A stretch of DNA of 64,000 nt from Lasiosphaeris hirsuta (Eukaryota > Ascomycota > Sordariomycetes > Sordariales > Lasiosphaeriaceae): positions 2,914,001-2,978,000 of the forward strand of contig JAUKUA010000007.1 of assembly GCA_030549175.1 (NCBI GenBank). Reading direction: 5' to 3'. The notes below the pieces were generated by a model. That model saw only the letters and a program-made list of their open reading frames with translations, did no database searches and was not told where the DNA came from. How positions within the stretch are numbered: the first letter of the stretch is position 1; each line of letters starts with the position of its first letter. Below are positions 12,074 through 23,342 of this stretch, piece after piece. A program made the position numbers and the translations under genes.

Positions 12074-13779
12074 TTTGGGCGGCTAGAGTTTATAAAAAAT
12101 AGGATAGGCGGAGTTGCAAAGAGGGCTATTGGACACAATATTGGCAACAGCGGAGCGTAGTGTTTTAAGACTCGATGAGACTTTGGGCTGGCTATAGAGC
12201 AGATGAGGTGGGATGGCACCAGTTGAACTTGGTATCAATTTGAGTATCAGGGGAGCGTTGGTGTGGCTGGGCAAGAGAAAGAGCACAAGTTATGATGTTA
12301 TAGGGGGTCAAAATAGTGATCTTCTCTGCAAAGATGAGTGATGGAGGCCGACGTTGCCGTTCAGAATCGCCTTGAGAAGGACGAGCGCTAAGTTGCTCGA
12401 CCATATAAACTGTGATGCGAAGCACCGTCAGGAAGCCTGGCACATCTCCGAAGGAGTCGTAGTCTGGACAAGGTCAGTGGAGAGCTCACTAAAACGACAT
12501 GAGACAGACCCACGGGGTTGTATTGGTTGTGATTTTGGTGATGGTCTTGGATCATGGCACACATGACTATTGTGGGAAAGCGAGGACACGGCATCGACTT
12601 TCTTTCAGTCTCAAATCGAGAATTGGCAGCTAAATGATGGTGTCCTCGTCAAGTGGAACAGACCGTTGCCGATCTTAGTCGTCTTCGAGGGGAAGACAAG
12701 GGGGGGTGCTTCGAGAGGGGTTTACAGGATCGCTCTTGATGCACAATGGATGGCGATGCCGAGCGGGTTCGACACACAGCCTGGAGTAGAGAGGAGTGCA
12801 GATGCACTCTCTATCCGGGGGGAGAGAACCTTCTTGGCTCTCACAACCCAGACAGACCTCGGCGAGCCGAGGCGTTAACTTCTCAGATAACTTAAGCTGC
12901 ACCCACCCCGGCCTTGGGGCTATGAGTTGATTGAGAGCCGGAATGGCTGGAGGAGCGACACCAGGTACCGCGATGCGCAAAGGGCGCATGGTGATTGGGG
13001 TTTGTTGCCATTGTCGCCGATATCAAGGCAGGCTGGGGGCGTGTTTCTGCCATTTGTCGAACAGTGTGGTTCAAGAAAGGAAACAAGTGCAACAGCGGGA
13101 GATTGACGGATGACGCTCTGTTTACCATCACTTCCCGTGACTAAGATTGGCGGCTGCCAAATCCTGGGCCGTTCCGGGGTGCATGAACCCCCGGTGGGAC
13201 ATTTGATCCATTTCCCGACAGGGTGACACGGGGAGCCACCCCTTTCCCGGTTGGCGAAGGCCCGTGCTAGTAGTACTGCCAAGAATGATTGCAAACTTAC
13301 CTATCTTGGCTCCTTGGGCATGTCCAGCGAACAGGCTTGCCGAAAGATGAGTTTGGAGTTGAATGATAGGTACGCATGTGGTAGAGTTATAGTCACCAAG
13401 CGTTAGCTGCCAGAGCGGAGTCTTCAATGTTGTATGGGCTCAGGTCTAAATTCAGAAACCTGTATCCATTGTCAGCGGAGCAACGTAGACACAGCTCCCG
13501 CACTCGAGTTTCTCAGCGGCTGGTAGTGCAAGGCCATTTGCTTTTGCAAAAGATAGCAGTTACCATCACAGCTTGCTAACCAGACCCGGGCTACCTACTA
13601 TCAATAGCGCAAGCGCGCCTGTCCAGTCTTTTTCGGAGTGCTCATCACATGGAAGGCGTAAGACCCGGCTCGAGAGTTCACCCACCTTTATAGAGCGGAA
13701 AACTCCAAAAGCAAGCAGACATCACGACAGTAAGTGCATGTTTTTACTCTCTTTACCGATCAATATATAATGCAACAAC
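12074..13779. other. gene-free stretch, 1.7 kb
   Basis: It lies between the F-box-like gene start and the BRX1 stop, both on the minus strand. All frames are about 125 codons or shorter and overlap on both strands. I see no domain, tRNA or repeat. The part next to 12074 should be the F-box gene promoter. Confidence 0.45.
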
Positions 13780-14864
13780 CTAAGCAAAAAGCTGCCGGGT
13801 ATCTAGGCTACTCTCGTCCTTCTTTCCACCGGGGATCAGCAGGCCAAGCGCTGCCTTCTTGGCGATGCCATCCCGCGCCTGCTCCGCCCTTACGTTATGC
13901 CGTCTAGCCTTTGATTTCCGTATGTCTGACCGCACCTGGTTAGGTGACACGAACCGCTTGTTCTCGTAGATAATAGGGCCCCCAAATGCGCCCTCCTGTA
14001 TCACAATCGGTGTGAGCACAAAGCGCGGCCCAATCTCGACAAGGCTGACGTCTGTGTCCTTGTCGCCCATCTTCGACTTGCGCCCCTTGTTCGCGCTCTC
14101 CTTCTCCTCCTCCTCCTCGCCCTTGACCTTCTCGACCTCCCTAATTTCGTAGTTCCGGACCCAGATCTTGCCGTCCGCCACGCTGAATCCCATGACGTGG
14201 TCTACAAACGGCTTTGACTTTCTCGCGCCTTGTGGGACGCCGAACATGTGCAGGAAGATCTCCTTGATGACGCGGAGGTGTGGCTCTTCATCGAAGGCGA
14301 GGTCGAACGAGAGGACTGGCCGAGAGCCCTTGAGGCAGTTTCCTGTGAAGTGGAGCTCCTCCATTGTGTGCACTGTCGGGAAATTGTCAGCATCGCGCAA
14401 CTGTCAACAGCTGCATCTTCGACTTACTGTTCTGGGCGTGGAACTTCACTGTCGGGCCGTTAGGCACCTTGCTGAACCACATATACAGGTCCTTTCCTTT
14501 CCTCGCCTCAAAAAACATGACATTGTTGCAATTATAGAGCTCCGCCAGCTCGTTCAGCTGGTACATCTTCGATTTCGAGTCGAACTTGACATCCTTCCGC
14601 CCATGTGGCAGCATGGCCGCCAAATCATTGAGGAGATGTCGGTGCCTGCTCGCCATTATAGTTAGCAACATGAGCGAAAATGCGACGGGAATCACAGGGG
14701 GGGCCATGCCTGTAAGTTACGCCTCTCGACGAGAGAATGAGAACTCTCTGCTTGTTTTTCTTCATGCCGCTAGCGCTTGCGCCATTGGTCGTAGCATCGG
14801 CCTCGGCCTCGGCGTCAGGCTTGTTGACCTTGGATTTCGAGAGCGACTTGTAAACGGACGTCAT
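13780..14864 (-). CDS. BRX1: ribosome biogenesis protein BRX1 (Brix domain)
   Basis: Nucleolar assembly factor for the large ribosomal subunit. The 321-residue spliced product carries a full Brix domain: 'RVLILSSRGVTYRHRHLLND', 'LPHGRKDVKFDSK', 'LNELAELYNCNN', 'FFEARKGKDLYMW', 'NGPTVKFH' and 'TGNCLKGSRPVLSFD'. A lysine-rich acidic insertion precedes 'ENKRFVSPNQ', and the basic C-terminus is typical. Exons are 14710-14864, 14428-14645 and 13780-14372. The second intron is ordinary (GTAAGT..ACAG). The first (14646-14709) needs a GC donor (AG|GCATGG) to keep the conserved 'TYRHRHLL', and has a good CTAAC branch and CAG acceptor. Confidence 0.93.
14646..14709 (-). other. non-canonical GC-AG intron in BRX1
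   Basis: The 64-nt intron begins GCATGG instead of GT and ends GAGCAG, with a GCTAAC branch site 22 nt before the acceptor. The exon join falls inside the Arg codon of 'TYR|HRH', a nearly invariant Brix-domain stretch. No GT in the vicinity gives an equivalent protein. Confidence 0.8.
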
Positions 14865-15664
14865 CTTGTCTGTCGTGTGGTATTAAGTATTGAGGGTGTT
14901 GTTTGGTGGAGCGCGGCTGCGAATCTCCAATTCAGTTGGCCTGTTTTCCTAAAAAAAAAACCAGGAAAAAGGCAGCCAACCCGGAAGAAAAAGTTCGCAA
15001 TTGATTGAAGCCCCACTTTCGATAAGCCTTATCTTAGTTCGGTAAGGCGGTGGGCTTGACGGCGTCCACCAAGACCACTTTCCAAATTGAGCAAACCTGG
15101 ACTCACTCCGCAGGCCACAGTCCCAAAAGTGGCCCGCCTTGCGTGTGTTTCACTTCTTGGCGCCGACATTCTCACGAAAGGACCAGTATCAGGGTGCTGC
15201 GGAACAGAAAGCTTTCACATATATTTGGCACATATGCAACCGATTGTGAACATGGGGACACGGAATTCGGCACTTCTGCTCAGTAAGGTCAGAGAACCCT
15301 GCATCATCTCACCTGAGCACTAGTAGGAGGCAAGCATCCAGTGCCCAACAGGCTCCAAATTAGACACAGTTTGGACGTGGCACAAGCAAAAAGAGGCATT
15401 ACCCTCCATATTCATTCAGCTAACTAACTTCGTAACCCATGCACGATTGATGGTCGGAAAACCATTCAGAGATCCCCACAACCAGCACAAGGTGAAAAAA
15501 AAAAGGAAGCAGAACAAAGGAGATGCTTGGACTCCCCATAAAGCCCATCGAGAACGACGTGGTTGAGCGAGCCAGATCCGTTTCCCGTGTCCCCGATGCT
15601 CATAAAGAACCCCTCCTTTCGTACCAGACAAATGTGACGCCGATGTATCCATCCGAACCTAGGT
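14865..15664. other. gene-free stretch between BRX1 and RAB11
   Basis: About 0.8 kb holding the BRX1 promoter and the RAB11 3' leader. There are short runs of A (near 14951 and 15497) but no gene that I can support. Confidence 0.5.
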
Positions 15665-16641
15665 TTATGCACAGCAGCCCTTCTCTGTCTTCTCCTTGGT
15701 GCCTGTTTCCGAGTCGCTGAGGGTGAAGCCCTTGAGGTTGGGCTCTTGAGCGGCACCTTCGAGGGCCTTGCTGGATACAATTCGGTAGATTTCTGGCCCA
15801 GAGCATTAGGGCCTCGTAGATCAAATAAAGGGGCAGTCAGCCTGGATAAAACGTACCGGTCAAGATGTTCTGGAAGGCCAGCTCAACGTTGCTGGCATCG
15901 AGCGCGGAGGTCTCGATGAAGGACAGATGGTTCTCACCTACTCCTGGTTAGTGGACGGATCTACTACTTTGACACAATTGACAAGGCAAGCATACTGGCA
16001 AAAGCCTTGGCCTCCTCTGTGGACACGGCTCTCAGATGCCGCAAATCACTCTTGTTGCCCACCAGCATGATGACGATGTTGTTGTCGGCATGGTCTCGCA
16101 GCTCTTTCAACCACCGCGTCACGTTCTCGTACGTCTGGTGCTTGCTGATATCGTAAACAAGGAGGGCGCCGACAGCGCCGCGGTAGTAGGCAGAGGTAAT
16201 GGCGCGATACCGTTCCTGACCCGCAGTGTCCCAAATCTGTGCCTTGATAGTCTTGGTGTCAACCTGGATCGACCTCGTTGCGAACTCGACGCCGATTGTG
16301 GACTTGGAGTCGAGGTTGAACTCATTGCGGGTGAACCGGCTGAGCAGGTTGGACTTTCCGACACCAGAGTCACCGATCAGCACCACTGATGCGACACACA
16401 GAATTAGCATTTGTCAAATCCGAAAATCGCGTCTGCGGACCCAACGATGGGAAGAGAGGAGCAAGGGATGTTTGTAATAGGCACCTTTGAAAAGAAACTG
16501 TTAAAGAGTCTGGTTAGCGCATGTCCGCGGGGCCCAGGACGAGAGAAGAGTGGTGGAGGGAGGGGAGAGAGGCCCAAACGGGAGCGACTGGAGAAGGGTG
16601 ACGCGGGGATCGGGTCTTACATCGTACTCGTCGTTAGCCAT
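15665..16641 (-). CDS. Rab11/YPT31-family small GTPase
   Basis: Membrane-traffic GTPase of the trans-Golgi and recycling endosome route. The 210-residue product starts MANDEYDFLFK and shows all nucleotide-binding motifs: 'GDSGVGKSN' (P-loop), 'STIGVEF' (switch I), '[12 protein letters not shown]' (switch II), 'GNKSDL' and '[11 protein letters not shown]'. Five exons are required: 16621-16641, 16485-16497, 15996-16385, 15857-15937 and 15665-15792. All splice in frame with GT..AG ends. Exon 2 is only 13 nt and encodes FLFK plus one base. The C-terminus reads KGCCA then stop, so the two prenylated cysteines are followed by one alanine rather than ending the protein. Confidence 0.95.
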
Positions 16642-18154
16642 GGTTGCGGTTGGATATTAAAGGCGTCGGGAGATTAGTCGTGGTTTGAGGAAATGGCGAT
16701 TCAGTGTTGCAGGTGCACGAAGGCCGGCGATGTCGAGAGACAGACGGAGAGCGGTGCGGTGCGGTGCGGCTCAAGAGCGGGTCCGTAGTTTAGTGCAAAT
16801 GCCAGCTAAAGGAGTGGGCAGAAGGCGGGTGGCGGCAGTACGTTTGGGATGGCCTGTGACGCGGACAAGGCAGCGATAAGTGAGCCGAGAGACAGGTACT
16901 TGTACTGTACGAGGGGCTCTGCAAGGTGATAGCAAGATGGGATAGTTTTCTGAGGAGGAGATGCTGTGGGTGATGGATTTGTTTAGGCTGCCAGTCCTAA
17001 AAGTTTAGACACGATGCATTCCCCCAATTGTGTTGGTGCCTGGTACAGTGCAAAGCAAGTACATTCTTTTGACTTGCTTGCCCTGGGCTTCAGAATGTGG
17101 CGGCAGCCACTCTCCAAAACCAAGTGACCGCAATTTTCGGGAATGTGAAGAGCCGGGGCCCCAACATCAGGGGTCAGGGTCACGTGCTTGGTCTACCGGA
17201 CAGTGGGCTCGTGCGCCAGGAAGGGCCCACCACCCTTGCTGGGCCAGCCAGGCCCAGCCGTTCGATAGGTGATGTGCAAGACATTGAAAATTCCAGCTCA
17301 CAGCGCGTTTGTTGCTTCTCTCTGCCTTGAAATTGTTTTCTCCACAAGCAATTATTCGCGCCTTGCTACTCGATTGATTTACTTTTCTGTCGAGTCGCGA
17401 GGGGTGGATGAATGCTTAAAAGGTCTTTTCTACGTTTTCTTCGTACATATTGCCTTTACATGTGCATAGCCATTTCTCTCCCCCTGTTGTCTTGATTCGG
17501 ATACCCCTTCTCACTGCCATTTCGCACCTGCGACTAGTCTCATTTTCGGCCTGCACCTTTCATCACCCAAACTACACAGGATCTCAATCGGTATGAAAAT
17601 CGGTTGGCGGCGCATCTCCATTCCCATCTCTAACCTATCTCGACGTCAGAACTGCATATCTCCACCAAAGCGAGAGTACGGAGAGTGTAAGAGAGAATTG
17701 AGTCAATAAAAAACAATCATCGCACAGACTTTGGGGCCTGGGTCGTCATTCAAACTCGAGGAACACCAAGTCCAACGGCACCAAGATTGACATCTTGTCA
17801 ATTGAAAAAAAAAATTTAAAAAAAATTATCATACTACCAGGTGGAAACCTGTAATTCCCGCACGCAACTGGAAGGTAGTCGGGTGTTTGCCGGGTTGAAA
17901 TCCCGCTCTTTTCCCTCGATTGCGCTCCTCGCCTTGCTGATGCCCAACCTCACCCATGGTCAGATTTGGGGTTACTGAGACGACCATACATCAAACCCCG
18001 CCACCGACATATCCGCTGAAATCAAAGGCTTACTACCGCAAAACATCACTCGAAGCGGCTGCCGACACATACACATATTAAAGTAGTGTGAGATTCTCGG
18101 CGCGGGGTTCGCGACGGAAGCTAAGAGACTGGCTCTACTCGTCATTCATCCAAT
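16642..18154. other. divergent intergenic region, RAB11 and chromodomain gene promoters
   Basis: About 1.5 kb between two divergently transcribed genes, so it should hold both promoters and long 5' leaders. There is an A-rich run at about 17805-17825. A short stretch at 17890-17910 looks like a tRNA T-arm but lacks the conserved loop cytosine, and no partner arms were found. Confidence 0.5.
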
Positions 18155-21100
18155 ATGTTCAAGCAAGTCGGTCGAAGGCCTTCCTCGGAGGTCTTCTCTC
18201 CTGACGCGCCTGAAAGCGATGATGACATTTCACTCACGTCAACCGTTGAGGATCAGCATGACTCTGACGAAGAGTTTGGCGTCGAGGGCATCCTCGCCGA
18301 ACAAAAATCTAGCGAGGGTAAAATGTTTTACCTAGTAGAATGGACTGGCTTCCCACTTCACCGGAGCACATGGGAGCCCGAAGCGAACCTCGGAAATGAG
18401 CTCAAGGCCATGTGGGAAGCGACCAAAAAAAGGCAGAAAAGCGGCGACGAACCGCCGTTCGAAATAAAGCTGAATGAGTTCAATGAAGCTCAGGAGACGG
18501 CCACCCGTGAGAAGGAGGAGCGTCATCGTCGTCGAAATGTGAGACGCATGAGAACAGGGTTGCCTTTGACCCCTCCATTTCCAGAGTCATCTACAGCCAA
18601 AACGGCTGTTGATGACTCAATGGAATCGAGCGAAGATGAGGCAACAGAGGACGCATATATTGAGGAGCCCGTTCCCGCACCAACACCATCAAAATCGCAC
18701 CTGCGGCCGAAACAGCAGAGGGTTTTCTCCGGAAACATTCCAAGTTCGACTTCGACCGATGTTGTCCCGTCAGGACAAAGGGCTGGAGCCTCCTCGGCCT
18801 CCCGAAATCAAACAAGGCGCCCCCCCACTACAGGATACCAGGGAACTGCCCGAAGGCTTTCGGGTAGTAAACCGTCTACAAGTAACGCATCAGCGACACC
18901 AAGATCCACCGTACCTAGCCAAGCTTCAGGCTCTTCGATTCCTCGCCCGCCCGCAAATGCAAACCCCAGACGCGTTTTGACCGCAAAGAGAAGTGCGGTA
19001 ACAAAAAGGCCGGCCTCAAACATATTCTCTGGTGGAAAAATGAGGAAACCGCGACAAAATCTCGCAGCTGTGATGTCTGATCCATCTAAGGAACCTAAAT
19101 TCTTCGAGAAGGCTCGCTTCCGCAGAATAGCGGAGAAGGGGAGTCGTGATAAGGAAGACCGCGCTCCCGACCTTGCCGTTTTACAGGCCATGCAGGGGTT
19201 TGACATCTCCAAGGGACCAGCCAACAGAAGAACGTCCAAGGAGACTATAGTATCACCTACATTTCTACCTGCTCAGGACAGCTCAAGTCTCCTGACAAGC
19301 TCGAAGTCGGCAGCGGAGCCAAGAGCAGCATCAGACCCAAAGCCGTCTTCAGGACCAAGACCCGCATCACAGTCCGGATCAAAACCATCGCTAGGACCAA
19401 AACCTGCGTTCAAATCACAGGATAGCAGTCTTGGCGGGGGGTCAAAGAGAGAGCGGAAGTCTGTTAGGTTTCTAGATAATGACGACAACCATAGCGTACT
19501 CGTACAAGAACCAGAAGCTATGGATGTTGATATGCCAACAGCTCAAGCTCGTCTCAAAAGCCCACCTCTGTCAAAGCAGTACTCCTCCAACGAGTATCCA
19601 CCGCCTCTGCCAAAGAAGATGTCTCTGAACGAGTACCTTCCAAAACTGCTACATAGCTCAGAGAAGAAGCTAATTTTGGGCAAAAGCGCAACTGCCGAAG
19701 TGCTTTTCAATGGCTTGCCCCGAGAGTCAGAGCCGCTCAATGGTTTCCTTGCCGAAGAGACACTGGATTTCGGTCATACCTGTCTGGCGCAGAGTGTGCA
19801 GCATCAACTACAAACCATGATCCAAATGTCTTTGGCCACTGGAACAATCACCCCCAAGATAGGCAGCGAATCAAGGGTGAAGGAAATGGCGGAATTTTTG
19901 AAGTCTCGTCTGCTTGGTTTATACCACCCCCATCCCAACTATAACATTCTGATATATCCAACCAAGTGCGAGGAATGGAAAATGAACTTCCTCGGCTCCG
20001 AGCCAGCGAGCCCTGCAGATGTCGCACTCCGCTACTACATATTTGCCTCAACATTCGACTGCTCGCGCATGCTCCGACCCCTGACGCTACCAATGCAGCT
20101 GCAGACAAAACCCGGGTCTGAACGAGCAATCATCATGAAGCGCTTCTTCAATTTTGACTACCAGCGACTTCTCCCGGGGATCGGAGCAACTGAAATGCAC
20201 AGTTTCTTTCTCGTATTTCCCGAATCGAGAGGAGCAATGATGCAGGCTCTATACCACTGGCTACGTGCCTGCAGGCCCGATTGCCAGATCTACACCAGCC
20301 ACAACGCCGGTAGCTGGAAAGCATTCCGAGCTAATGTTGAGAATGCATCAGGAGTTGTGATTATACACGAGCTACTCACTTGGAGCTTAAGGCGCTTCCC
20401 TCACCTGGGCGTCTACCTCATGAAAAGACATGATCAGTACTGGTGTTTATCTGAACCTGTTCAGCCGCACCCCATCTTTCCGTCTATTTCCACGGCGGAG
20501 GGCCCTTTACCCCCAGGGGACATAAAGTTGAACCGACTCTTCCCGCATCGTTCAGTAATCCTACTAAGCCCCAGCTTTTTGGTTTCGGAGCCCCAACGCA
20601 CATATGAGCTGTTCGAGTGGTTCTTACAAAACTGGGTAAAGAAAACCAACTATCGACTGGTAACTGCCTCGAACATTTCCGACTACCTTTTGGAGTTAGC
20701 CTTGCAGAAATCGGAAGAGAGAGATCGCCTGAGGGCTCGCTCAGATTCCAACTCAATCAACATAGAACTCGAGGCGAACCTGCGCGGATTGAGTCAAAGC
20801 GACTGTGAGCTGAGATTCAAGGTTGCGGCCCAAGCCTCGGAGCTTGACCATTATCGGAGAAAAAAAGCAGGTCTGTATGGCGAGGATGAAGACATCAACA
20901 GCTCGCTCATCTACGTGGACCCAGCCATCGACCCCAACGATGAGCAAAGCCTTGTAAACTGGTTCGGCTGGTGGTCAACTTTGCGAGCGGACCAGTTTCG
21001 CAAGTTCTATGTGGTCGGCTCCAGTCCGACTATTAGCTACCCCGGGTCCAGAAGGGCCCAGCGGCACGTTCGCATCCCAACATATACTCGGGTGACGATC

Positions 21101-22351
21101 AACTACCCCGATATTGTATTGGATACATATCAGCAGACCTTGACCGACCAACCACCCGAAGTAAAGGGGAGCGGCCCCATAGCCCAGGACAAGAGGGTCG
21201 GAGTAGCTGGTGCACAAGCTGTCGATCCAGGACCGCCTTGGACGTTCCACAGCGATCTCATCAAATCAGACAGCGCACTTGAGATTGAGAGATATATGCA
21301 AACGATATTCAACAAAGTGCCGCCCCAGAAGTGGTCTCCGTGGACGCTGTATAAGTTTCCCGTCTACTGGGCCGACATTCAGATGGCGGACAGGTTTGGT
21401 GGCTTTCGTCAAGAACAGAAGCGGATTAAAGACTGGTTCGACTTCACCTGGTCGTTTACCTTGAGCCCGAACAAGAATTTCAATACATATATCGGGTTTT
21501 TTTACACGGTTGCCGACGGTCAGGATCCTCAGGATCTCCCCAAATCTCAGAGACTTAGGCGAGACCCATGGCTCGCCGTCTACCGACCGGTCAACCCGCA
21601 CAAGGGAAGGCCATTCACCCGATGCGAGGTTATCATCTGGGATCCTACTGCGAAAAGGAGGTGCCCTGGCGCTCAAGAGCCCGCCGAGAGGGATCTCTTT
21701 GAAATGCAACGCCGTGTTATTCAATACATCCGGGAACACGGGTCGGCCTTGAACCCCGGAACATGGATCGATCAGGTGTGGCTCGGAGGCTTCGATCACG
21801 CCGGAATCGACATTGACTCGTCGCCATTTGACTCCACGATGGTCTTCTTGGAACGGCTGCTAGGAAACATTAGGGAGTTTCTCCCAGCTTACGAAGGGCA
21901 CATGCCTGGAAGGGGATTCAAAAAGGTGAGTACGGGCGATCAAGCCGCGAGACCGAACGAGGGCCAAGCCGAGGACGTGCCTATGGACCTGGATGGTTCC
22001 AGTGACGGAATCGAGTCGGACGAGGATGAAGACGCACGAATCATTTTCCACCCACCCCGTGGAGCAAAACTAGGTCCGGGACAGAAATCCAAGTGCACCA
22101 ATAAGCTCTACGAAGATGCCCGCCTCGCAAGAGCTCGAAGCACGGACTCGTCGGTGACTCAAATGCCGTACCAGTTTAGGCTGACTTCAGACTGGTACGG
22201 AGAGCAAAAGGCCGAGGGGCGTGGCTTCGAGCACATCAATGTCGATTGCTGGGAGAACATTTTCAACCACTTTAAGATTGGAAAGTCTGCTGCGATAGAT
22301 ACTAGTACGGGCTCTTCCAGCGACCGCAGAGATTCGACAGCGTCCGGCTAG
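18155..22351 (+). CDS. large chromodomain protein, function unknown
   Basis: An intronless 1398-codon frame. An acidic, Ser-rich start leads into a chromodomain at about residues 41-90: 'FGVEGILAEQ', 'YLVEWTGF', 'STWEPEANL'. The three aromatic cage residues that bind methyl-lysine are kept (about F41, W63, F66), so methylated histone binding is likely. Residues 100-500 are basic and Ser/Pro-rich, including an imperfect repeat of 'PKPSSGPRPAS' type near 400. From about 530 the protein becomes ordered and Trp/Tyr-rich to about 1260, with no domain I recognise. An acidic patch (ESDEDEDARIIF) lies in the tail. The call rests on the chromodomain; a heterochromatin role is inferred. Confidence 0.85.
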   Translation: MFKQVGRRPSSEVFSPDAPESDDDISLTSTVEDQHDSDEEFGVEGILAEQKSSEGKMFYLVEWTGFPLHRSTWEPEANLGNELKAMWEATKKRQKSGDEPPFEIKLNEFNEAQETATREKEERHRRRNVRRMRTGLPLTPPFPESSTAKTAVDDSMESSEDEATEDAYIEEPVPAPTPSKSHLRPKQQRVFSGNIPSSTSTDVVPSGQRAGASSASRNQTRRPPTTGYQGTARRLSGSKPSTSNASATPRSTVPSQASGSSIPRPPANANPRRVLTAKRSAVTKRPASNIFSGGKMRKPRQNLAAVMSDPSKEPKFFEKARFRRIAEKGSRDKEDRAPDLAVLQAMQGFDISKGPANRRTSKETIVSPTFLPAQDSSSLLTSSKSAAEPRAASDPKPSSGPRPASQSGSKPSLGPKPAFKSQDSSLGGGSKRERKSVRFLDNDDNHSVLVQEPEAMDVDMPTAQARLKSPPLSKQYSSNEYPPPLPKKMSLNEYLPKLLHSSEKKLILGKSATAEVLFNGLPRESEPLNGFLAEETLDFGHTCLAQSVQHQLQTMIQMSLATGTITPKIGSESRVKEMAEFLKSRLLGLYHPHPNYNILIYPTKCEEWKMNFLGSEPASPADVALRYYIFASTFDCSRMLRPLTLPMQLQTKPGSERAIIMKRFFNFDYQRLLPGIGATEMHSFFLVFPESRGAMMQALYHWLRACRPDCQIYTSHNAGSWKAFRANVENASGVVIIHELLTWSLRRFPHLGVYLMKRHDQYWCLSEPVQPHPIFPSISTAEGPLPPGDIKLNRLFPHRSVILLSPSFLVSEPQRTYELFEWFLQNWVKKTNYRLVTASNISDYLLELALQKSEERDRLRARSDSNSINIELEANLRGLSQSDCELRFKVAAQASELDHYRRKKAGLYGEDEDINSSLIYVDPAIDPNDEQSLVNWFGWWSTLRADQFRKFYVVGSSPTISYPGSRRAQRHVRIPTYTRVTINYPDIVLDTYQQTLTDQPPEVKGSGPIAQDKRVGVAGAQAVDPGPPWTFHSDLIKSDSALEIERYMQTIFNKVPPQKWSPWTLYKFPVYWADIQMADRFGGFRQEQKRIKDWFDFTWSFTLSPNKNFNTYIGFFYTVADGQDPQDLPKSQRLRRDPWLAVYRPVNPHKGRPFTRCEVIIWDPTAKRRCPGAQEPAERDLFEMQRRVIQYIREHGSALNPGTWIDQVWLGGFDHAGIDIDSSPFDSTMVFLERLLGNIREFLPAYEGHMPGRGFKKVSTGDQAARPNEGQAEDVPMDLDGSSDGIESDEDEDARIIFHPPRGAKLGPGQKSKCTNKLYEDARLARARSTDSSVTQMPYQFRLTSDWYGEQKAEGRGFEHINVDCWENIFNHFKIGKSAAIDTSTGSSSDRRDSTASG

Positions 22352-23342
22352 AGGCCGGGGGCTCGGCCGACAAATTTTTCTCTCGGGCCACGGTAAAGGC
22401 AGAGAAGATATTCTTTGCATGTCGTATATCTGCTGTGGATATTATGGCGAGATGGGGCGGGAGCTGTTGACTTTTCTTGGGTCCATCCGCTTCCGCGAAG
22501 CATAGGCATTTCGTTTTGAAATAAGGGTGACATTTGCCAGTCGGACGGTTATAATTCCGAATATGAGTCTGGACCAAGCAGGAAAGCAACATTGATGGTT
22601 ATTGCTAGGTTCTGCCACAGTCCCACCATGGTGGACGCTGGACTCGGGAGTAGGGGTGGCTCGGGGCAGGGGCAGGGGCGTGGAGGGCAAATCTCGTCGG
22701 ATTGATTATGGGAAACAGCTGCATAGGCGTGTTGTCAAAAGTCCTTGCTTGCGGAGGGGGGTTTTATTTTATCGTTCGTTGTTCGAGTTACACACACACA
22801 TACATGCCCCCAGGGGGCGGAACTCTCGACTAAGATTCTAACCATACGCGAATGAACTCAACTGTCTTGTAATCTGGTTGTTCTTTTCCGTGCATCGTTA
22901 TCGGAGTGAGAGCGCAGTACTGTTTATGCACACTTGAGTTGGTGTTTGACTGGGCACATTAACTCTTTGGATCCAAGAGTTGCCAAGAGTCTTGCGTTTG
23001 TGTAACCACGGACCTGACGGCGAGCTAAAGTATAGAACAGAGTTACACCGCAGCCTTGGGCTCCAGGCGGGACAGCGGTTAGGGTTTGGATAGGTATGCT
23101 GTCGTGCTACCTCTAGCTGAAACCCCCACAAGTAAATACCTCACCCCTGGGTCCTCGGTGCCCGCAGCCCCTCACCGAGTCGGACGAGAAAGCTACCCCT
23201 CTATTGCGTGGGGTCGGGGCCTGCCTGCCTCTAGGGACGTTGTGGATCTGTGTATCGTATCGCAGATAGTAGATAATAGATGGCAGTCTAGCACCGGATC
23301 GAAACTTGAAAGCCTTTGATATTGATAGCTTCAACCACTAAA
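22352..23342. other. gene-free stretch before UreG
   Basis: About 1 kb between two plus-strand genes, holding the chromodomain gene 3' end and the UreG promoter. Frames here are under 100 codons. I see no RNA gene or repeat. Confidence 0.5.

Noticed and set aside
17885..17915. tRNA T-arm-like sequence (CGGGTTGAAATCCCG)
   Set aside because: The loop reads TTGAAAT and lacks the invariant C56; no acceptor stem, D arm or anticodon arm could be built around it.
21926..22002. Perfect donor GTGAGT with a possible TTCCAG acceptor inside the chromodomain ORF
   Set aside because: The ORF is open and acidic/coding-like across it, no good branch site is present, and splicing would lead at once to TGA.
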